From assembly GCA_964019155.1 (NCBI GenBank), contig CAXHSG010000197.1:310001-374000 (forward strand): 64,000 nucleotides of DNA, given 5' to 3'. This document shows, piece by piece, positions 52,890 to 63,995 of the stretch (position 1 is its first letter; each line of letters opens with the position of its first letter). The stretch comes from Osedax fenrisi (Eukaryota > Annelida > Polychaeta > Sabellida > Siboglinidae). The notes beneath the pieces were generated by a model. The model was given only the letters and a program-made list of their open reading frames with translations, was not told the origin of the DNA and did not search any database. The translations under genes and the position numbers were made by a program.

Positions 52890-53099
52890 CTAACTTTAGC
52901 TAACTCTAGCTAACTTTAGCTAACTCTAGCTAACTCTAGCTAACTCTAGCTAACTCTAGCTAACTCTAGCTAACTCTAGCTAACTCTAGCTAACTCTAGT
53001 TAACTTTAGCTAACTCTAGCTAACTCTAGCTAACTCTAGGTAATTCTAGCTAACTTTAGCTAACTCTAGCTAACTCTAGCTAACTCTAGGTAACTTTAG

Positions 53100-55109
53100 C
53101 TAACTCTAGGTAACTCTAGGTAACTTTAGCTAACTCTAGCTAACTCTAGGTAACTTTTGCTAACTCTAGCTAACTCTAGCTAACTTTAGCTAACTCTAGC
53201 TAACTCTAGGTAATTCTAGATAACTTTAGCTAACTCTAGGTAACTCTAGCTAACTCTAGGTAACTTTAGCTAACTCTAGGTAACTTTAGCTAACTCTAGG
53301 TAACTCTAGGTAATTCTAGCTAACTCTACCTAACTCTAGGTAACTCTAGGTAACTCTAGGTAACACTAGCTAACTTTAGCTAACTCTAGCTAACTCTAGG
53401 TAACTCTAGCTAACTTTAGCTAACTTTAGCTAACTCTAGCTAACTCTAGCTAATTCTAGGTAACTCTAGCTAACTCTAGCTAACTCTAGGTAACTCTAGC
53501 TAACTCTAGCTAACTTTAGCTAACTCTAGCTAACTCTAGGTAACTTTAGCTAACTCTAGCTAACTCTAGGTAACTCTAGGTAATTCTAGCTAACTCTAGG
53601 TTACTCTAGCTAACTCTAGCTAACTTTAGCTAACTCTAGGTAACTCTGGCTAACTCTAGCTAACTCTAGCTAACTCTAGCTAACTCTAGCTAACTCTATG
53701 TAACTCTAGCTAACTCTAGCTAACTCTAGGTAACTCTAGCTAACTCTAGCTAACTTTAGCTAACTCTAGCTAACTCTAGCTAACTCTAGGTAACTCTAGC
53801 TAACTCTAGCTAACTTTAGCTAACTCTAGGTAACTCTAGCTATCTCTAGCTAACTCTAGCTAACTCTAGCTAACTCTAGCTAACTCTAGGTAACTCTAGC
53901 TAACTTTAGCTAACTCTAGCTAACTCTAGCTAACTCTAGGTAATTCTAGCTAACTTTAGCTAACTCTAGGTAACTCTAGCTAACTCTAGGCAACTTTAGC
54001 TAACTCTAGCTAACTCTAGCTAACTCTAGCTAACTCTAGCTAACTCTAGCTAACTCTAGCTAACTCTAGCTAACTCTAGCTAACTCTAAGTAACTTTAGC
54101 TAACTCTAGCTAACTCTAGCTAACTCTAGCTAACTCTAGGTAACTCTATCTAACTCTAGGGTACTCTAGCTAACTCTAGCTAACTCTAGCTAACTCTAGC
54201 TAACTCTAGCTAACTCTAGCTAACTCTAGCTAACTCTAGCTAACTCTAGCTAACTTTAGCTAACTCTAGCTAACTCTAGATAATTCTAGCTAACTTTAGC
54301 TAACTCTAGCTAACTCTAGCTAACTCTAGGTAACTTTAGGTAACTCTAGCTAACTCTAGGTAACTCTAGCTAACTCTAGCTAACTTTAGCTAACTCTAGC
54401 TAACTCTAGCTAACTCTAGGTAACTCTAGCTAACTCTAGCTAACTTTAGCTAACTCTAGGTAACTCTAGCTAACTCTAGCTAACTCTAGCTAACTCTAGC
54501 TAACTCTAGCTAACTCTAGGTAACTCTAGCTAACTTTAGCTAACTCTAGCTAACTCTAGCTAACTCTAGGTAATTCTAGCTAACTTTAGCTAACTCTAGG
54601 TAACTCTAGCTAACTCTAGGCAACTTTAGCTAACTCTAGCTAACTCTAGCTAACTCTAGCTAACTCTAGCTAACTCTAGCTAACTCTAGCTAACTTTAGC
54701 TAACTCTAGGTAACTTTAGCTAACTCTAGCTAACTCTAGCTAACTCTAGGTAACTTTAGCTAACTCTAGATAACTCTAGGTAACTTTAGCTAACTCTAGC
54801 TAACTCTAGGTAACTTTAGCTAACTCTAGCTAACTCTAGCTAACTTTAGCTAACTCTAGCTAACTCTAGGTAATTCTAGATAACTTTAGCTAACTCTAGG
54901 TAACTCTAGCTAACTCTAGGTAACTTTAGCTAACTCTAGGTAACTTTAGCTAACTCTAGGTAACTCTAGGTAATTCTAGCTAACTCTACCTAACTCTAGG
55001 TAACTCTAGGTAACTCTAGGTAACACTAGTTAACTTTAGCTAACTCTAGCTAACTCTAGGTAACTCTAGCTAACTTTAGCTAACTCTAGCTAACTCTAGC
55101 TAACTCTAG
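53100..55109 (+). repeat. 2.0-kb block, first copy (lag 3,610 bp)
   Basis: It pairs with 56,710-58,719. The unusual monomer gtaacttttg is shared (53,150/56,760), as are the cassettes (53,320/56,930 and 54,980/58,590). In this copy a ggtactctag occurs at 54,160 and ctaactctaa at 54,080. The cassette at 54,980 is followed by a T-start monomer, creating ACTAGT. Confidence 0.75.
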
Positions 55110-56709
55110 CTAACTCTAGCTAACTCTAGCTAACTCTAGGTAACTCTAGGTAACTCTAGCTAACTTTAGCTAACTCTAGCTAACTCTAGGTAACTCTAGC
55201 TAACTTTAGCTAACTCTAGCTAACTCTAGCTAATTCTAGGTAACTCTAGCTAACTCTAGCTAACTCTAGGTAACTCTAGCTAACTCTAGCTAACTTTAGC
55301 TAACTCTAGCTAACTCTAGGTAACTTTAGCTAACTCTAGCTAACTCTAGGTAACTCTAGGTAATTCTAGCTAACTCTAGGTTACTCTAGCTAACTCTAGC
55401 TAAATTTAGCTACCTCTAGGTAACTCTGGCTAACTCTAGCTAACTCTAGCTAACTCTAGCTAACTCTAGGTAACTCTAGCTAACTCTAGCTAACTTTAGC
55501 TAACTCTAGGTAACTCTAGCTATCTCTAGCTAACTCTAGCTAACTCTAGCTAACTCTAGGTAACTCTAGCTAACTTTAGCTAACTCTAGCTAACTCTAGG
55601 TAACTCTAGCTAACTTTAGCTAACTCTAGCTAACTCTAGCTAATTCTAGGTAACTCTAGCTAACTCTAGCTAACTCTAGGTAACTCTAGCTAACTCTAGC
55701 TAACTTTAGCTAACTCTAGCTAACTCTAGGTAACTTTAGCTAACTCTAGCTAACTCTAGGTAACTCTAGGTAATTCTAGCTAACTCTAGGTTACTCTAGC
55801 TAACTCTAGCTAAATTTAGCTACCTCTAGGTAACTCTGGCTAACTCTAGCTAACTCTAGCTAACTCTAGCTAACTCTAGGTAACTCTAGCTAACTCTAGC
55901 TAACTTTAGCTAACTCTAGGTAACTCTAGCTATCTCTAGCTAACTCTAGCTAACTCTAGCTAACTCTAGCTAACTCTAGGTAACTCTAGCTAACTTTAGC
56001 TAACTCTAGCTAACTCTAGCTAACTCTAGGTAATTCTAGCTAACTTTAGCTAACTCTAGGTAACTCTAGCTAACTCTAGGCAACTTTAGCTAACTCTAGC
56101 TAACTCTAGCTAACTCTAGCTAACTCTAGCTAACTCTAGCTAACTCTAGCTAACTCTAGCTAACTCTAGCTAACTCTAGGTAACTTTAGCTAACTCTAGC
56201 TAACTCTAGCTAACTCTAGCTAACTCTAGGTAACTCTATCTAACTCTAGGTTACTCTAGCTAACTCTAGCTAACTCTAGCTAACTCTAGCTAACTCTAGC
56301 TAACTCTAGCTAACTCTAGCTAACTCTAGCTAACTCTAGCTAACTTTAGCTAACTCTAGCTAACTCTAGATAATTCTAGCTAACTTTAGCTAACTCTAGC
56401 TAACTCTAGCTAACTCTAGGTAACTTTAGGTAACTCTAGCTAACTCTAGGTAACTCTAGCTAACTCTAGCTAACTTTAGCTAACTCTAGCTAACTCTAGC
56501 TAACTCTAGCTAACTCTAGCTAACTCTAGCTAACTCTAGCTAACTCTAGGTAACTTTAGCTAACTCTAGCTAACTCTATCTAACTCTAGCTAACTCTAGG
56601 TAACTCTATCTAACTCTAGGTTACTCTAGCTAACTCTAGCTAACTCTAGGTAATTCTAGCTAACTTTAGCTAACTCTAGGTAACTCTAGCTAACTCTAGG
56701 CAACTTTAG
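55110..56709 (+). repeat. Domain E middle, with two ctaaatttag/ctacctctag markers
   Basis: The rare neighbouring monomers ctaaatttag and ctacctctag occur at 55,400 and 55,810, lag 410, each followed by gtaactctgg. The same trio is found at 4,341, 8,911 and 11,361 in domain A. The rest is ordinary decamer sequence with gtaactctat at 56,230 and 56,600. No gene or other element is seen. Confidence 0.65.
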
Positions 56710-58719
56710 CTAACTCTAGGTAACTCTAGGTAACTTTAGCTAACTCTAGCTAACTCTAGGTAACTTTTGCTAACTCTAGCTAACTCTAGCTAACTTTAGC
56801 TAACTCTAGCTAACTCTAGGTAATTCTAGATAACTTTAGCTAACTCTAGGTAACTCTAGCTAACTCTAGGTAACTTTAGCTAACTCTAGGTAACTTTAGC
56901 TAACTCTAGGTAACTCTAGGTAATTCTAGCTAACTCTACCTAACTCTAGGTAACTCTAGGTAACTCTAGGTAACACTAGCTAACTTTAGCTAACTCTAGC
57001 TAACTCTAGGTAACTCTAGCTAACTTTAGCTAACTTTAGCTAACTCTAGCTAACTCTAGCTAATTCTAGGTAACTCTAGCTAACTCTAGCTAACTCTAGG
57101 TAACTCTAGCTAACTCTAGCTAACTTTAGCTAACTCTAGCTAACTCTAGGTAACTTTAGCTAACTCTAGCTAACTCTAGGTAACTCTAGGTAATTCTAGC
57201 TAACTCTAGGTTACTCTAGCTAACTCTAGCTAACTTTAGCTAACTCTAGGTAACTCTGGCTAACTCTAGCTAACTCTAGCTAACTCTAGCTAACTCTAGC
57301 TAACTCTATGTAACTCTAGCTAACTCTAGCTAACTCTAGATAACTCTAGCTAACTCTAGCTAACTTTAGCTAACTCTAGCTAACTCTAGCTAACTCTAGG
57401 TAACTCTAGCTAACTCTAGCTAACTTTAGCTAACTCTAGGTAACTCTAGCTATCTCTAGCTAACTCTAGCTAACTCTAGCTAACTCTAGCTAACTCTAGG
57501 TAACTCTAGCTAACTTTAGCTAACTCTAGCTAACTCTAGCTAACTCTAGGTAATTCTAGCTAACTTTAGCTAACTCTAGGTAACTCTAGCTAACTCTAGG
57601 CAACTTTAGCTAACTCTAGCTAACTCTAGCTAACTCTAGCTAACTCTAGCTAACTCTAGCTAACTCTAGCTAACTCTAGCTAACTCTAGCTAACTCTAGG
57701 TAACTTTAGCTAACTCTAGCTAACTCTAGCTAACTCTAGCTAACTCTAGGTAACTCTATCTAACTCTAGGTTACTCTAGCTAACTCTAGCTAACTCTAGC
57801 TAACTCTAGCTAACTCTAGCTAACTCTAGCTAACTCTAGCTAACTCTAGCTAACTCTAGCTAACTTTAGCTAACTCTAGCTAACTCTAGATAATTCTAGC
57901 TAACTTTAGCTAACTCTAGCTAACTCTAGATAACTCTAGGTAACTTTAGGTAACTCTAGCTAACTCTAGGTAACTCTAGCTAACTCTAGCTAACTTTAGC
58001 TAACTCTAGCTAATTCTAGCTAACTCTAGGTAACTCTAGCTAACTCTAGCTAACTTTAGCTAACTCTAGGTAACTCTAGCTAACTCTAGCTAACTCTAGC
58101 TAACTCTAGCTAACTCTAGCTAACTCTAGGTAACTCTAGCTAACTTTAGCTAACTCTAGCTAACTCTAGCTAACTCTAGGTAATTCTAGCTAACTTTAGC
58201 TAACTCTAGGTAACTCTAGCTAACTCTAGGCAACTTTAGCTAACTCTAGCTAACTCTAGCTAACTCTAGCTAACTCTAGCTAACTCTAGCTAACTCTAGC
58301 TAACTTTAGCTAACTCTAGGTAACTTTAGCTAACTCTAGCTAACTCTAGCTAACTCTAGGTAACTTTAGCTAACTCTAGATAACTCTAGGTAACTTTAGC
58401 TAACTCTAGCTAACTCTAGGTAACTTTAGCTAACTCTAGCTAACTCTAGCTAACTTTAGCTAACTCTAGCTAACTCTAGGTAATTCTAGATAACTTTAGC
58501 TAACTCTAGGTAATTCTAGCTAACTCTAGGTAACTTTAGCTAACTCTAGGTAACTTTAGCTAACTCTAGGTAACTCTAGGTAATTCTAGCTAACTCTACC
58601 TAACTCTAGGTAACTCTAGGTAACTCTAGGTAACACTAGTTAACTTTAGCTAACTCTAGCTAACTCTAGGTAACTCTAGCTAACTTTAGCTAACTCTAGC
58701 TAACTCTAGCTAACTCTAG
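56710..58719 (+). repeat. 2.0-kb block, second copy
   Basis: It pairs with 53,100-55,109 and overlaps the 1,650-bp tandem pair that follows. Private changes include ataactctag at 57,340 and 57,930, ctaattctag at 58,010 and gtaattctag at 58,510. Confidence 0.75.
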
Positions 58720-60688
58720 CTAACTCTAGGTAACTCTAGCTAACTTTAGCTAACTCTAGCTAACTCTAGGTAACTCTAGCTAACTTTAGCTAACTCTAGC
58801 TAACTCTAGCTAATTCTAGGTAACTCTAGCTAACTCTAGCTAACTCTAGGTAACTCTAGCTAACTCTAGCTAACTTTAGCTAACTCTAGCTAACTCTAGG
58901 TAACTTTAGCTAACTCTAGCTAACTCTAGGTAACTCTAGGTAATTCTAGCTAACTCTAGGTTACTCTAGCTAACTCTAGCTAAATTTAGCTACCTCTAGG
59001 TAACTCTGGCTAACTCTAGCTAACTCTAGCTAACTCTAGCTAACTCTAGGTAACTCTAGCTAACTCTAGCTAACTTTAGCTAACTCTAGGTAACTCTAGC
59101 TATCTCTAGCTAACTCTAGCTAACTCTAGCTAACTCTAGCTAACTCTAGGTAACTCTAGCTAACTTTAGCTAACTCTAGCTAACTCTAGCTAACTCTAGG
59201 TAATTCTAGCTAACTTTAGCTAACTCTAGGTAACTCTAGCTAACTCTAGGCAACTTTAGCTAACTCTAGCTAACTCTAGCTAACTCTAGCTAACTCTAGC
59301 TAACTCTAGCTAATCTAGCTAACTCTAGCTAACTCTAGCTAACTCTAGGTAACTTTAGCTAACTCTAGCTAACTCTAGCTAACTCTAGCTAACTCTAGGT
59401 AACTCTATCTAACTCTAGGTTACTCTAGCTAACTCTAGCTAACTCTAGCTAACTCTAGCTAACTCTAGCTAACTCTAGCTAACTCTAGCTAACTCTAGCT
59501 AACTCTAGCTAACTTTAGCTAACTCTAGCTAACTCTAGATAATTCTAGCTAACTTTAGCTAACTCTAGCTAACTCTAGCTAACTCTAGGTAACTTTAGGT
59601 AACTCTAGCTAACTCTAGGTAACTCTAGCTAACTCTAGCTAACTTTAGCTAACTCTAGCTAACTCTAGCTAACTCTAGGTAACTCTAGCTAACTCTAGCT
59701 AACTTTAGCTAACTCTAGGTAACTCTAGCTAACTCTAGCTAACTCTAGATAACTCTAGCTAACTCTAGCTAACTCTAGGTAACTCTAGCTAACTTTAGCT
59801 AACTCTAGCTAACTCTAGCTAACTCTAGGTAATTCTAGCTAACTTTAGCTAACTCTAGGTAACTCTAGCTAACTCTAGGCAACTTTAGCTAACTCTAGCT
59901 AACTCTAGCTAACTCTAGCTAACTCTAGCTAACTCTAGCTAACTCTAGCTAACTTTAGCTAACTCTAGGTAACTTTAGCTAACTCTAGCTAACTCTAGCT
60001 AACTCTAGGTAACTTTAGCTAACTCTAGATAACTCTAGGTAACTTTAGCTAACTCTAGCTAACTCTAGGTAACTTTAGCTAACTCTAGCTAACTCTAGCT
60101 AACTTTAGCTAACTCTAGCTAACTCTAGGTAATTCTAGATAACTTTAGCTAACTCTAGGTAACTCTAGCTAACTCTAGGTAACTTTAGCTAACTCTAGGT
60201 AACTTTAGCTAACTCTAGGTAACTCTAGGTAATTCTAGCTAACTCTACCTAACTCTAGGTAACTCTAGGTAACTCTAGGTAACACTAGTTAACTTTAGCT
60301 AACTCTAGCTAACTCTAGGTAACTCTAGCTAACTTTAGCTAACTCTAGCTAACTCTAGCTAACTCTAGCTAACTCTAGGTAACTCTAGCTAACTTTAGCT
60401 AACTCTAGCTAACTCTAGGTAACTCTAGCTAACTTTAGCTAACTCTAGCTAACTCTAGCTAATTCTAGGTAACTCTAGCTAACTCTAGCTAACTCTAGGT
60501 AACTCTAGCTAACTCTAGCTAACTTTAGCTAACTCTAGCTAACTCTAGGTAACTTTAGCTAACTCTAGCTAACTCTAGGTAACTCTAGGTAATTCTAGCT
60601 AACTCTAGGTTACTCTAGCTAACTCTAGCTAAATTTAGCTACCTCTAGGTAACTCTGGCTAACTCTAGCTAACTCTAGCTAACTCTAG
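57370..60688 (+). repeat. Tandem duplication of about 1,650 bp
   Basis: The copies begin at 57,370 and 59,020. The lag is 1,650 before and 1,649 after the 9-bp unit at 59,310. Landmarks are ctatctctag (57,450/59,100), gtaactctat (57,750/59,399), the cassette followed by a T-start monomer (58,590/60,239) and ctaaatttag (58,980/60,629). Only the second copy has the 9-bp unit, so that loss came after the duplication. Confidence 0.78.
59310..59318 (+). other. 9-bp monomer, phase shift 2 (ctaatctag)
   Basis: One C is missing from the consensus, giving ctaatctag. It is preceded by gcaactttag plus five consensus monomers and followed by three consensus monomers and gtaactttag. This is the first of four identical 9-bp units in the last 4.7 kb. 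Confidence 0.93.
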
Positions 60689-61488
60689 CTAACTCTAGCT
60701 AACTCTATGTAACTCTAGCTAACTCTAGCTAACTCTAGGTAACTCTAGCTAACTCTAGCTAACTTTAGCTAACTCTAGCTAACTCTAGTTAACTCTAGGT
60801 AACTCTAGCTAACTCTAGCTAACTTTAGCTAACTCTAGGTAACTCTAGCTATCTCTAGCTAACTCTAGCTAACTCTAGCTAACTCTAGCTAACTCTAGGT
60901 AACTCTAGCTAACTTTAGCTAACTCTAGCTAACTCTAGCTAACTCTAGGTAATTCTAGCTAACTTTAGCTAACTCTAGGTAACTCTAGCTAACTCTAGGC
61001 AACTTTAGCTAACTCTAGCTAACTCTAGCTAACTCTAGCTAACTCTAGCTAACTCTAGCTAACTCTAGCTAACTCTAGCTAACTCTAGCTAACTCTAGGT
61101 AACTTTAGCTAACTCTAGCTAACTCTAGCTAACTCTAGCTAACTCTAGCTAACTCTAGCTAACTCTAGGTAACTCTAGGTAATTCTAGCTAACTCTAGGT
61201 TACTCTAGCTAACTCTAGCTAAATTTAGCTACCTCTAGGTAACTCTGGCTAACTCTAGCTAACTCTAGCTAACTCTAGCTAACTCTAGCTAACTCTATGT
61301 AACTCTAGCTAACTCTAGCTAACTCTAGGTAACTCTAGCTAACTCTAGCTAACTTTAGCTAACTCTAGCTAACTCTAGTTAACTCTAGGTAACTCTAGCT
61401 AACTCTAGCTAACTTTAGCTAACTCTAGGTAACTCTAGCTATCTCTAGCTAACTCTAGCTAACTCTAGCTAACTCTAGCTAACTCTAG
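60559..61488 (+). repeat. Tandem duplication at lag 590 bp (340 bp matched)
   Basis: Segments 60,559-60,898 and 61,149-61,488 match: ctaaatttag at 60,629/61,219, ctaactctat at 60,699/61,289 and ctatctctag at 60,849/61,439. The match ends at 60,899/61,489. Confidence 0.72.
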
Positions 61489-62858
61489 CTAACTCTAGCT
61501 AACTCTAGCTAACTCTAGCTAACTCTAGCTAACTTTAGCTAACTCTAGTTAACTCTAGATAATTCTAGCTAACTATAGCTAACTCTAGCTAACTCTAGCT
61601 AACTCTAGGTAACTTTAGGTAACTCTAGCTAACTCTAGGTAACTCTAGCTAACTCTAGCTAACTTTAGCTAACTCTAGCTAACTCTAGCTAACTCTAGGT
61701 AACTCTAGCTAACTCTAGCTAACTTTAGCTAACTCTAGGTAACTCTAGCTAACTCTAACTAACTCTAGCTAACTCTAGCTAACTCTAGCTAACTCTAGGT
61801 AACTCTAGCTAACTTTAGCTAACTCTAGCTAACTCTAGCTAACTCTAGGTAATTCTAGCTAACTTTAGCTAACTCTAGGTAACTCTAGCTAACTCTAGGC
61901 AACTTTAGCTAACTCTAGCTAACTCTAGCTAACTCTAGCTAACTCTAGCTAACTCTAGCTAACTCTAGGCAACTTTAGCTAACTCTAGCTAACTCTAGCT
62001 AACTCTAGCTAACTCTAGCTAACTCTAGCTAACTCTAGCTAACTCTAGCTAACTTTAGCTAACTCTAGGTAACTTTAGCTAACTCTAGCTAACTCTAGCT
62101 AACTCTAGTTAACTCTAGGTAACTTTAGCTAACTCTAGCTAACTCTAGCTAACTCTAGCTAACTCTAGCTAACTATAGCTAACTCTAGCTAACTCTAGGT
62201 AACTTTAGCTAACTCTAGCTAACTTTAGCTAACTCTAGCTAACTCTAGCTAACTCTAGCTAACTCTAGCTAACTCTAGCTAACTCTAGCTAACTCTAGCT
62301 AACTCTAGGTAACTTTAGCTAACTCTAGCTAACTCTAGCTAATTCTAGGTAATTCTAGCTAACTTTAGCTAACTCTAGCTAACTCTAGCTAACTCTAGGT
62401 AACTTTAGCTAACTCTAGGTAACTCTAGGTAACTTTAGCTAACTCTAGCTAACTCTAGGTAATTTTAGCTAACTCTAGCTAACTCTAGCTAACTTTAGCT
62501 AACTCTAGCTAACTCTAGGTAATTCTAGATAACTTTAGCTAACTCTAGGTAACTCTAGCTAACTCTAGGTAACTTTAGCTAACTCTAGGTAACTCTATCT
62601 AACTCTAGGTTACTCTAGCTAACTCTAGCTAACTCTAGCTAACTCTAGCTAACTCTAGCTAACTCTAGCTAACTCTAGCTAACTCTAGCTAACTCTAGCT
62701 AACTTTAGCTAACTCTAGCTAACTCTAGATAATTCTAGCTAACTTTAGCTAACTCTAGCTAACTCTAGCTAACTCTAGGTAACTTTAGGTAACTCTAGCT
62801 AACTCTAGGTAACTCTAGCTAACTCTAGCTAACTTTAGCTAACTCTAGCTAACTCTAG
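61489..62858 (+). repeat. Decamer stretch before the terminal modules
   Basis: It holds only decamers, with ctaactctaa at 61,749, two gcaactttag monomers, ctaactatag and gtaattttag at 62,459. It lacks the cassette and has no gene. Variant order resembles domain B and C units with a piece missing near 62,590, where a gtaactctat-type segment follows directly. Confidence 0.6.
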
Positions 62859-62867
62859 CTAATCTAG
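62859..62867 (+). other. 9-bp monomer, phase shift 3 (ctaatctag)
   Basis: The right-hand context is the same as at 59,310 (three consensus monomers, then gtaactttag), but the left-hand context differs: ctaactttag and only two consensus monomers come before it, and no gcaactttag. A recombination junction therefore lies at or just left of this unit. Confidence 0.92.
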
Positions 62868-63477
62868 CTAACTCTAGCTAACTCTAGCTAACTCTAGGTA
62901 ACTTTAGCTAACTCTAGCTAACTCTAGCTAACTCTAGCTAACTCTAGGTAACTCTATCTAACTCTAGGTTACTCTAGCTAACTCTAGCTAACTCTAGCTA
63001 ACTCTAGCTAACTCTAGCTAACTCTAGCTAACTCTAGCTAACTCTAGCTAACTCTAGCTAACTTTAGCTAACTCTAGCTAACTCTAGATAATTCTAGCTA
63101 ACTTTAGCTAACTCTAGCTAACTCTAGCTAACTCTAGGTAACTTTAGGTAACTCTAGCTAACTCTAGGTAACTCTAGCTAACTCTAGCTAACTTTAGCTA
63201 ACTCTAGCTAACTCTAGCTAACTCTAGGTAACTCTAGCTAACTCTAGCTAACTTTAGCTAACTCTAGGTAACTCTAGCTAACTCTAGCTAAATTTAGCTA
63301 CCTCTAGGTAACTCTGGATAACTCTAGCTAACTCTAGCTAACTCTAGCTAACTCTAGCTAACTCTAGGTAATTCTAGCTAACTTTAGCTAACTCTAGGTA
63401 ACTCTAGCTAACTCTAGGCAACTTTAGCTAACTCTAGCTAACTCTAGCTAACTCTAGCTAACTCTAGCTAACTCTAG

Positions 63478-63486
63478 CTAATCTAG
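63478..63486 (+). other. 9-bp monomer, phase shift 4 (ctaatctag)
   Basis: Both sides match the context at 59,310: gcaactttag plus five consensus monomers on the left, three consensus monomers and gtaactttag on the right. It is a copy by descent and not an independent loss. Confidence 0.93.
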
Positions 63487-63986
63487 CTAACTCTAGCTAA
63501 CTCTAGCTAACTCTAGGTAACTTTAGCTAACTCTAGCTAACTCTAGCTAACTCTAGCTAACTCTAAGTAACTCTATCTAACTCTAGGTTACTCTAGCTAA
63601 CTCTAGCTAACTCTAGCTAACTCTAGCTAACTCTAGCTAACTCTAGCTAACTCTAGCTAACTCTAGCTAACTCTAGCTAACTTTAGCTAACTCTAGCTAA
63701 CTCTAGATAATTCTAGCTAACTTTAGCTAACTCTAGCTAACTCTAGCTAACTCTAGGTAACTTTAGGTAACTCTAGCTAACTCTAGGTAACTCTAGCTAA
63801 CTCTAGCTAACTCTAGCTAACTCTAGGTAACTCTAGCTAACTTTAGCTAACTCTAGCTAACTCTAGCTAACTCTAGGTAATTCTAGCTAACTTTAGCTAA
63901 CTCTAGGTAACTCTAGCTAACTCTAGGCAACTTTAGCTAACTCTAGCTAACTCTAGCTAACTCTAGCTAACTCTAGCTAACTCTAG

Positions 63987-63995
63987 CTAATCTAG
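63987..63995 (+). other. 9-bp monomer, phase shift 5 (ctaatctag)
   Basis: It lies in the same left context as at 59,310 and 63,478 (gcaactttag plus five consensus monomers). The window ends five bases after it, so its right context is not visible. Confidence 0.92.

Noticed and set aside
54121..54170. Apparent length change at ggtactctag (54,160)
   Set aside because: The register is unchanged before and after, so it is a substitution within a 10-bp monomer.
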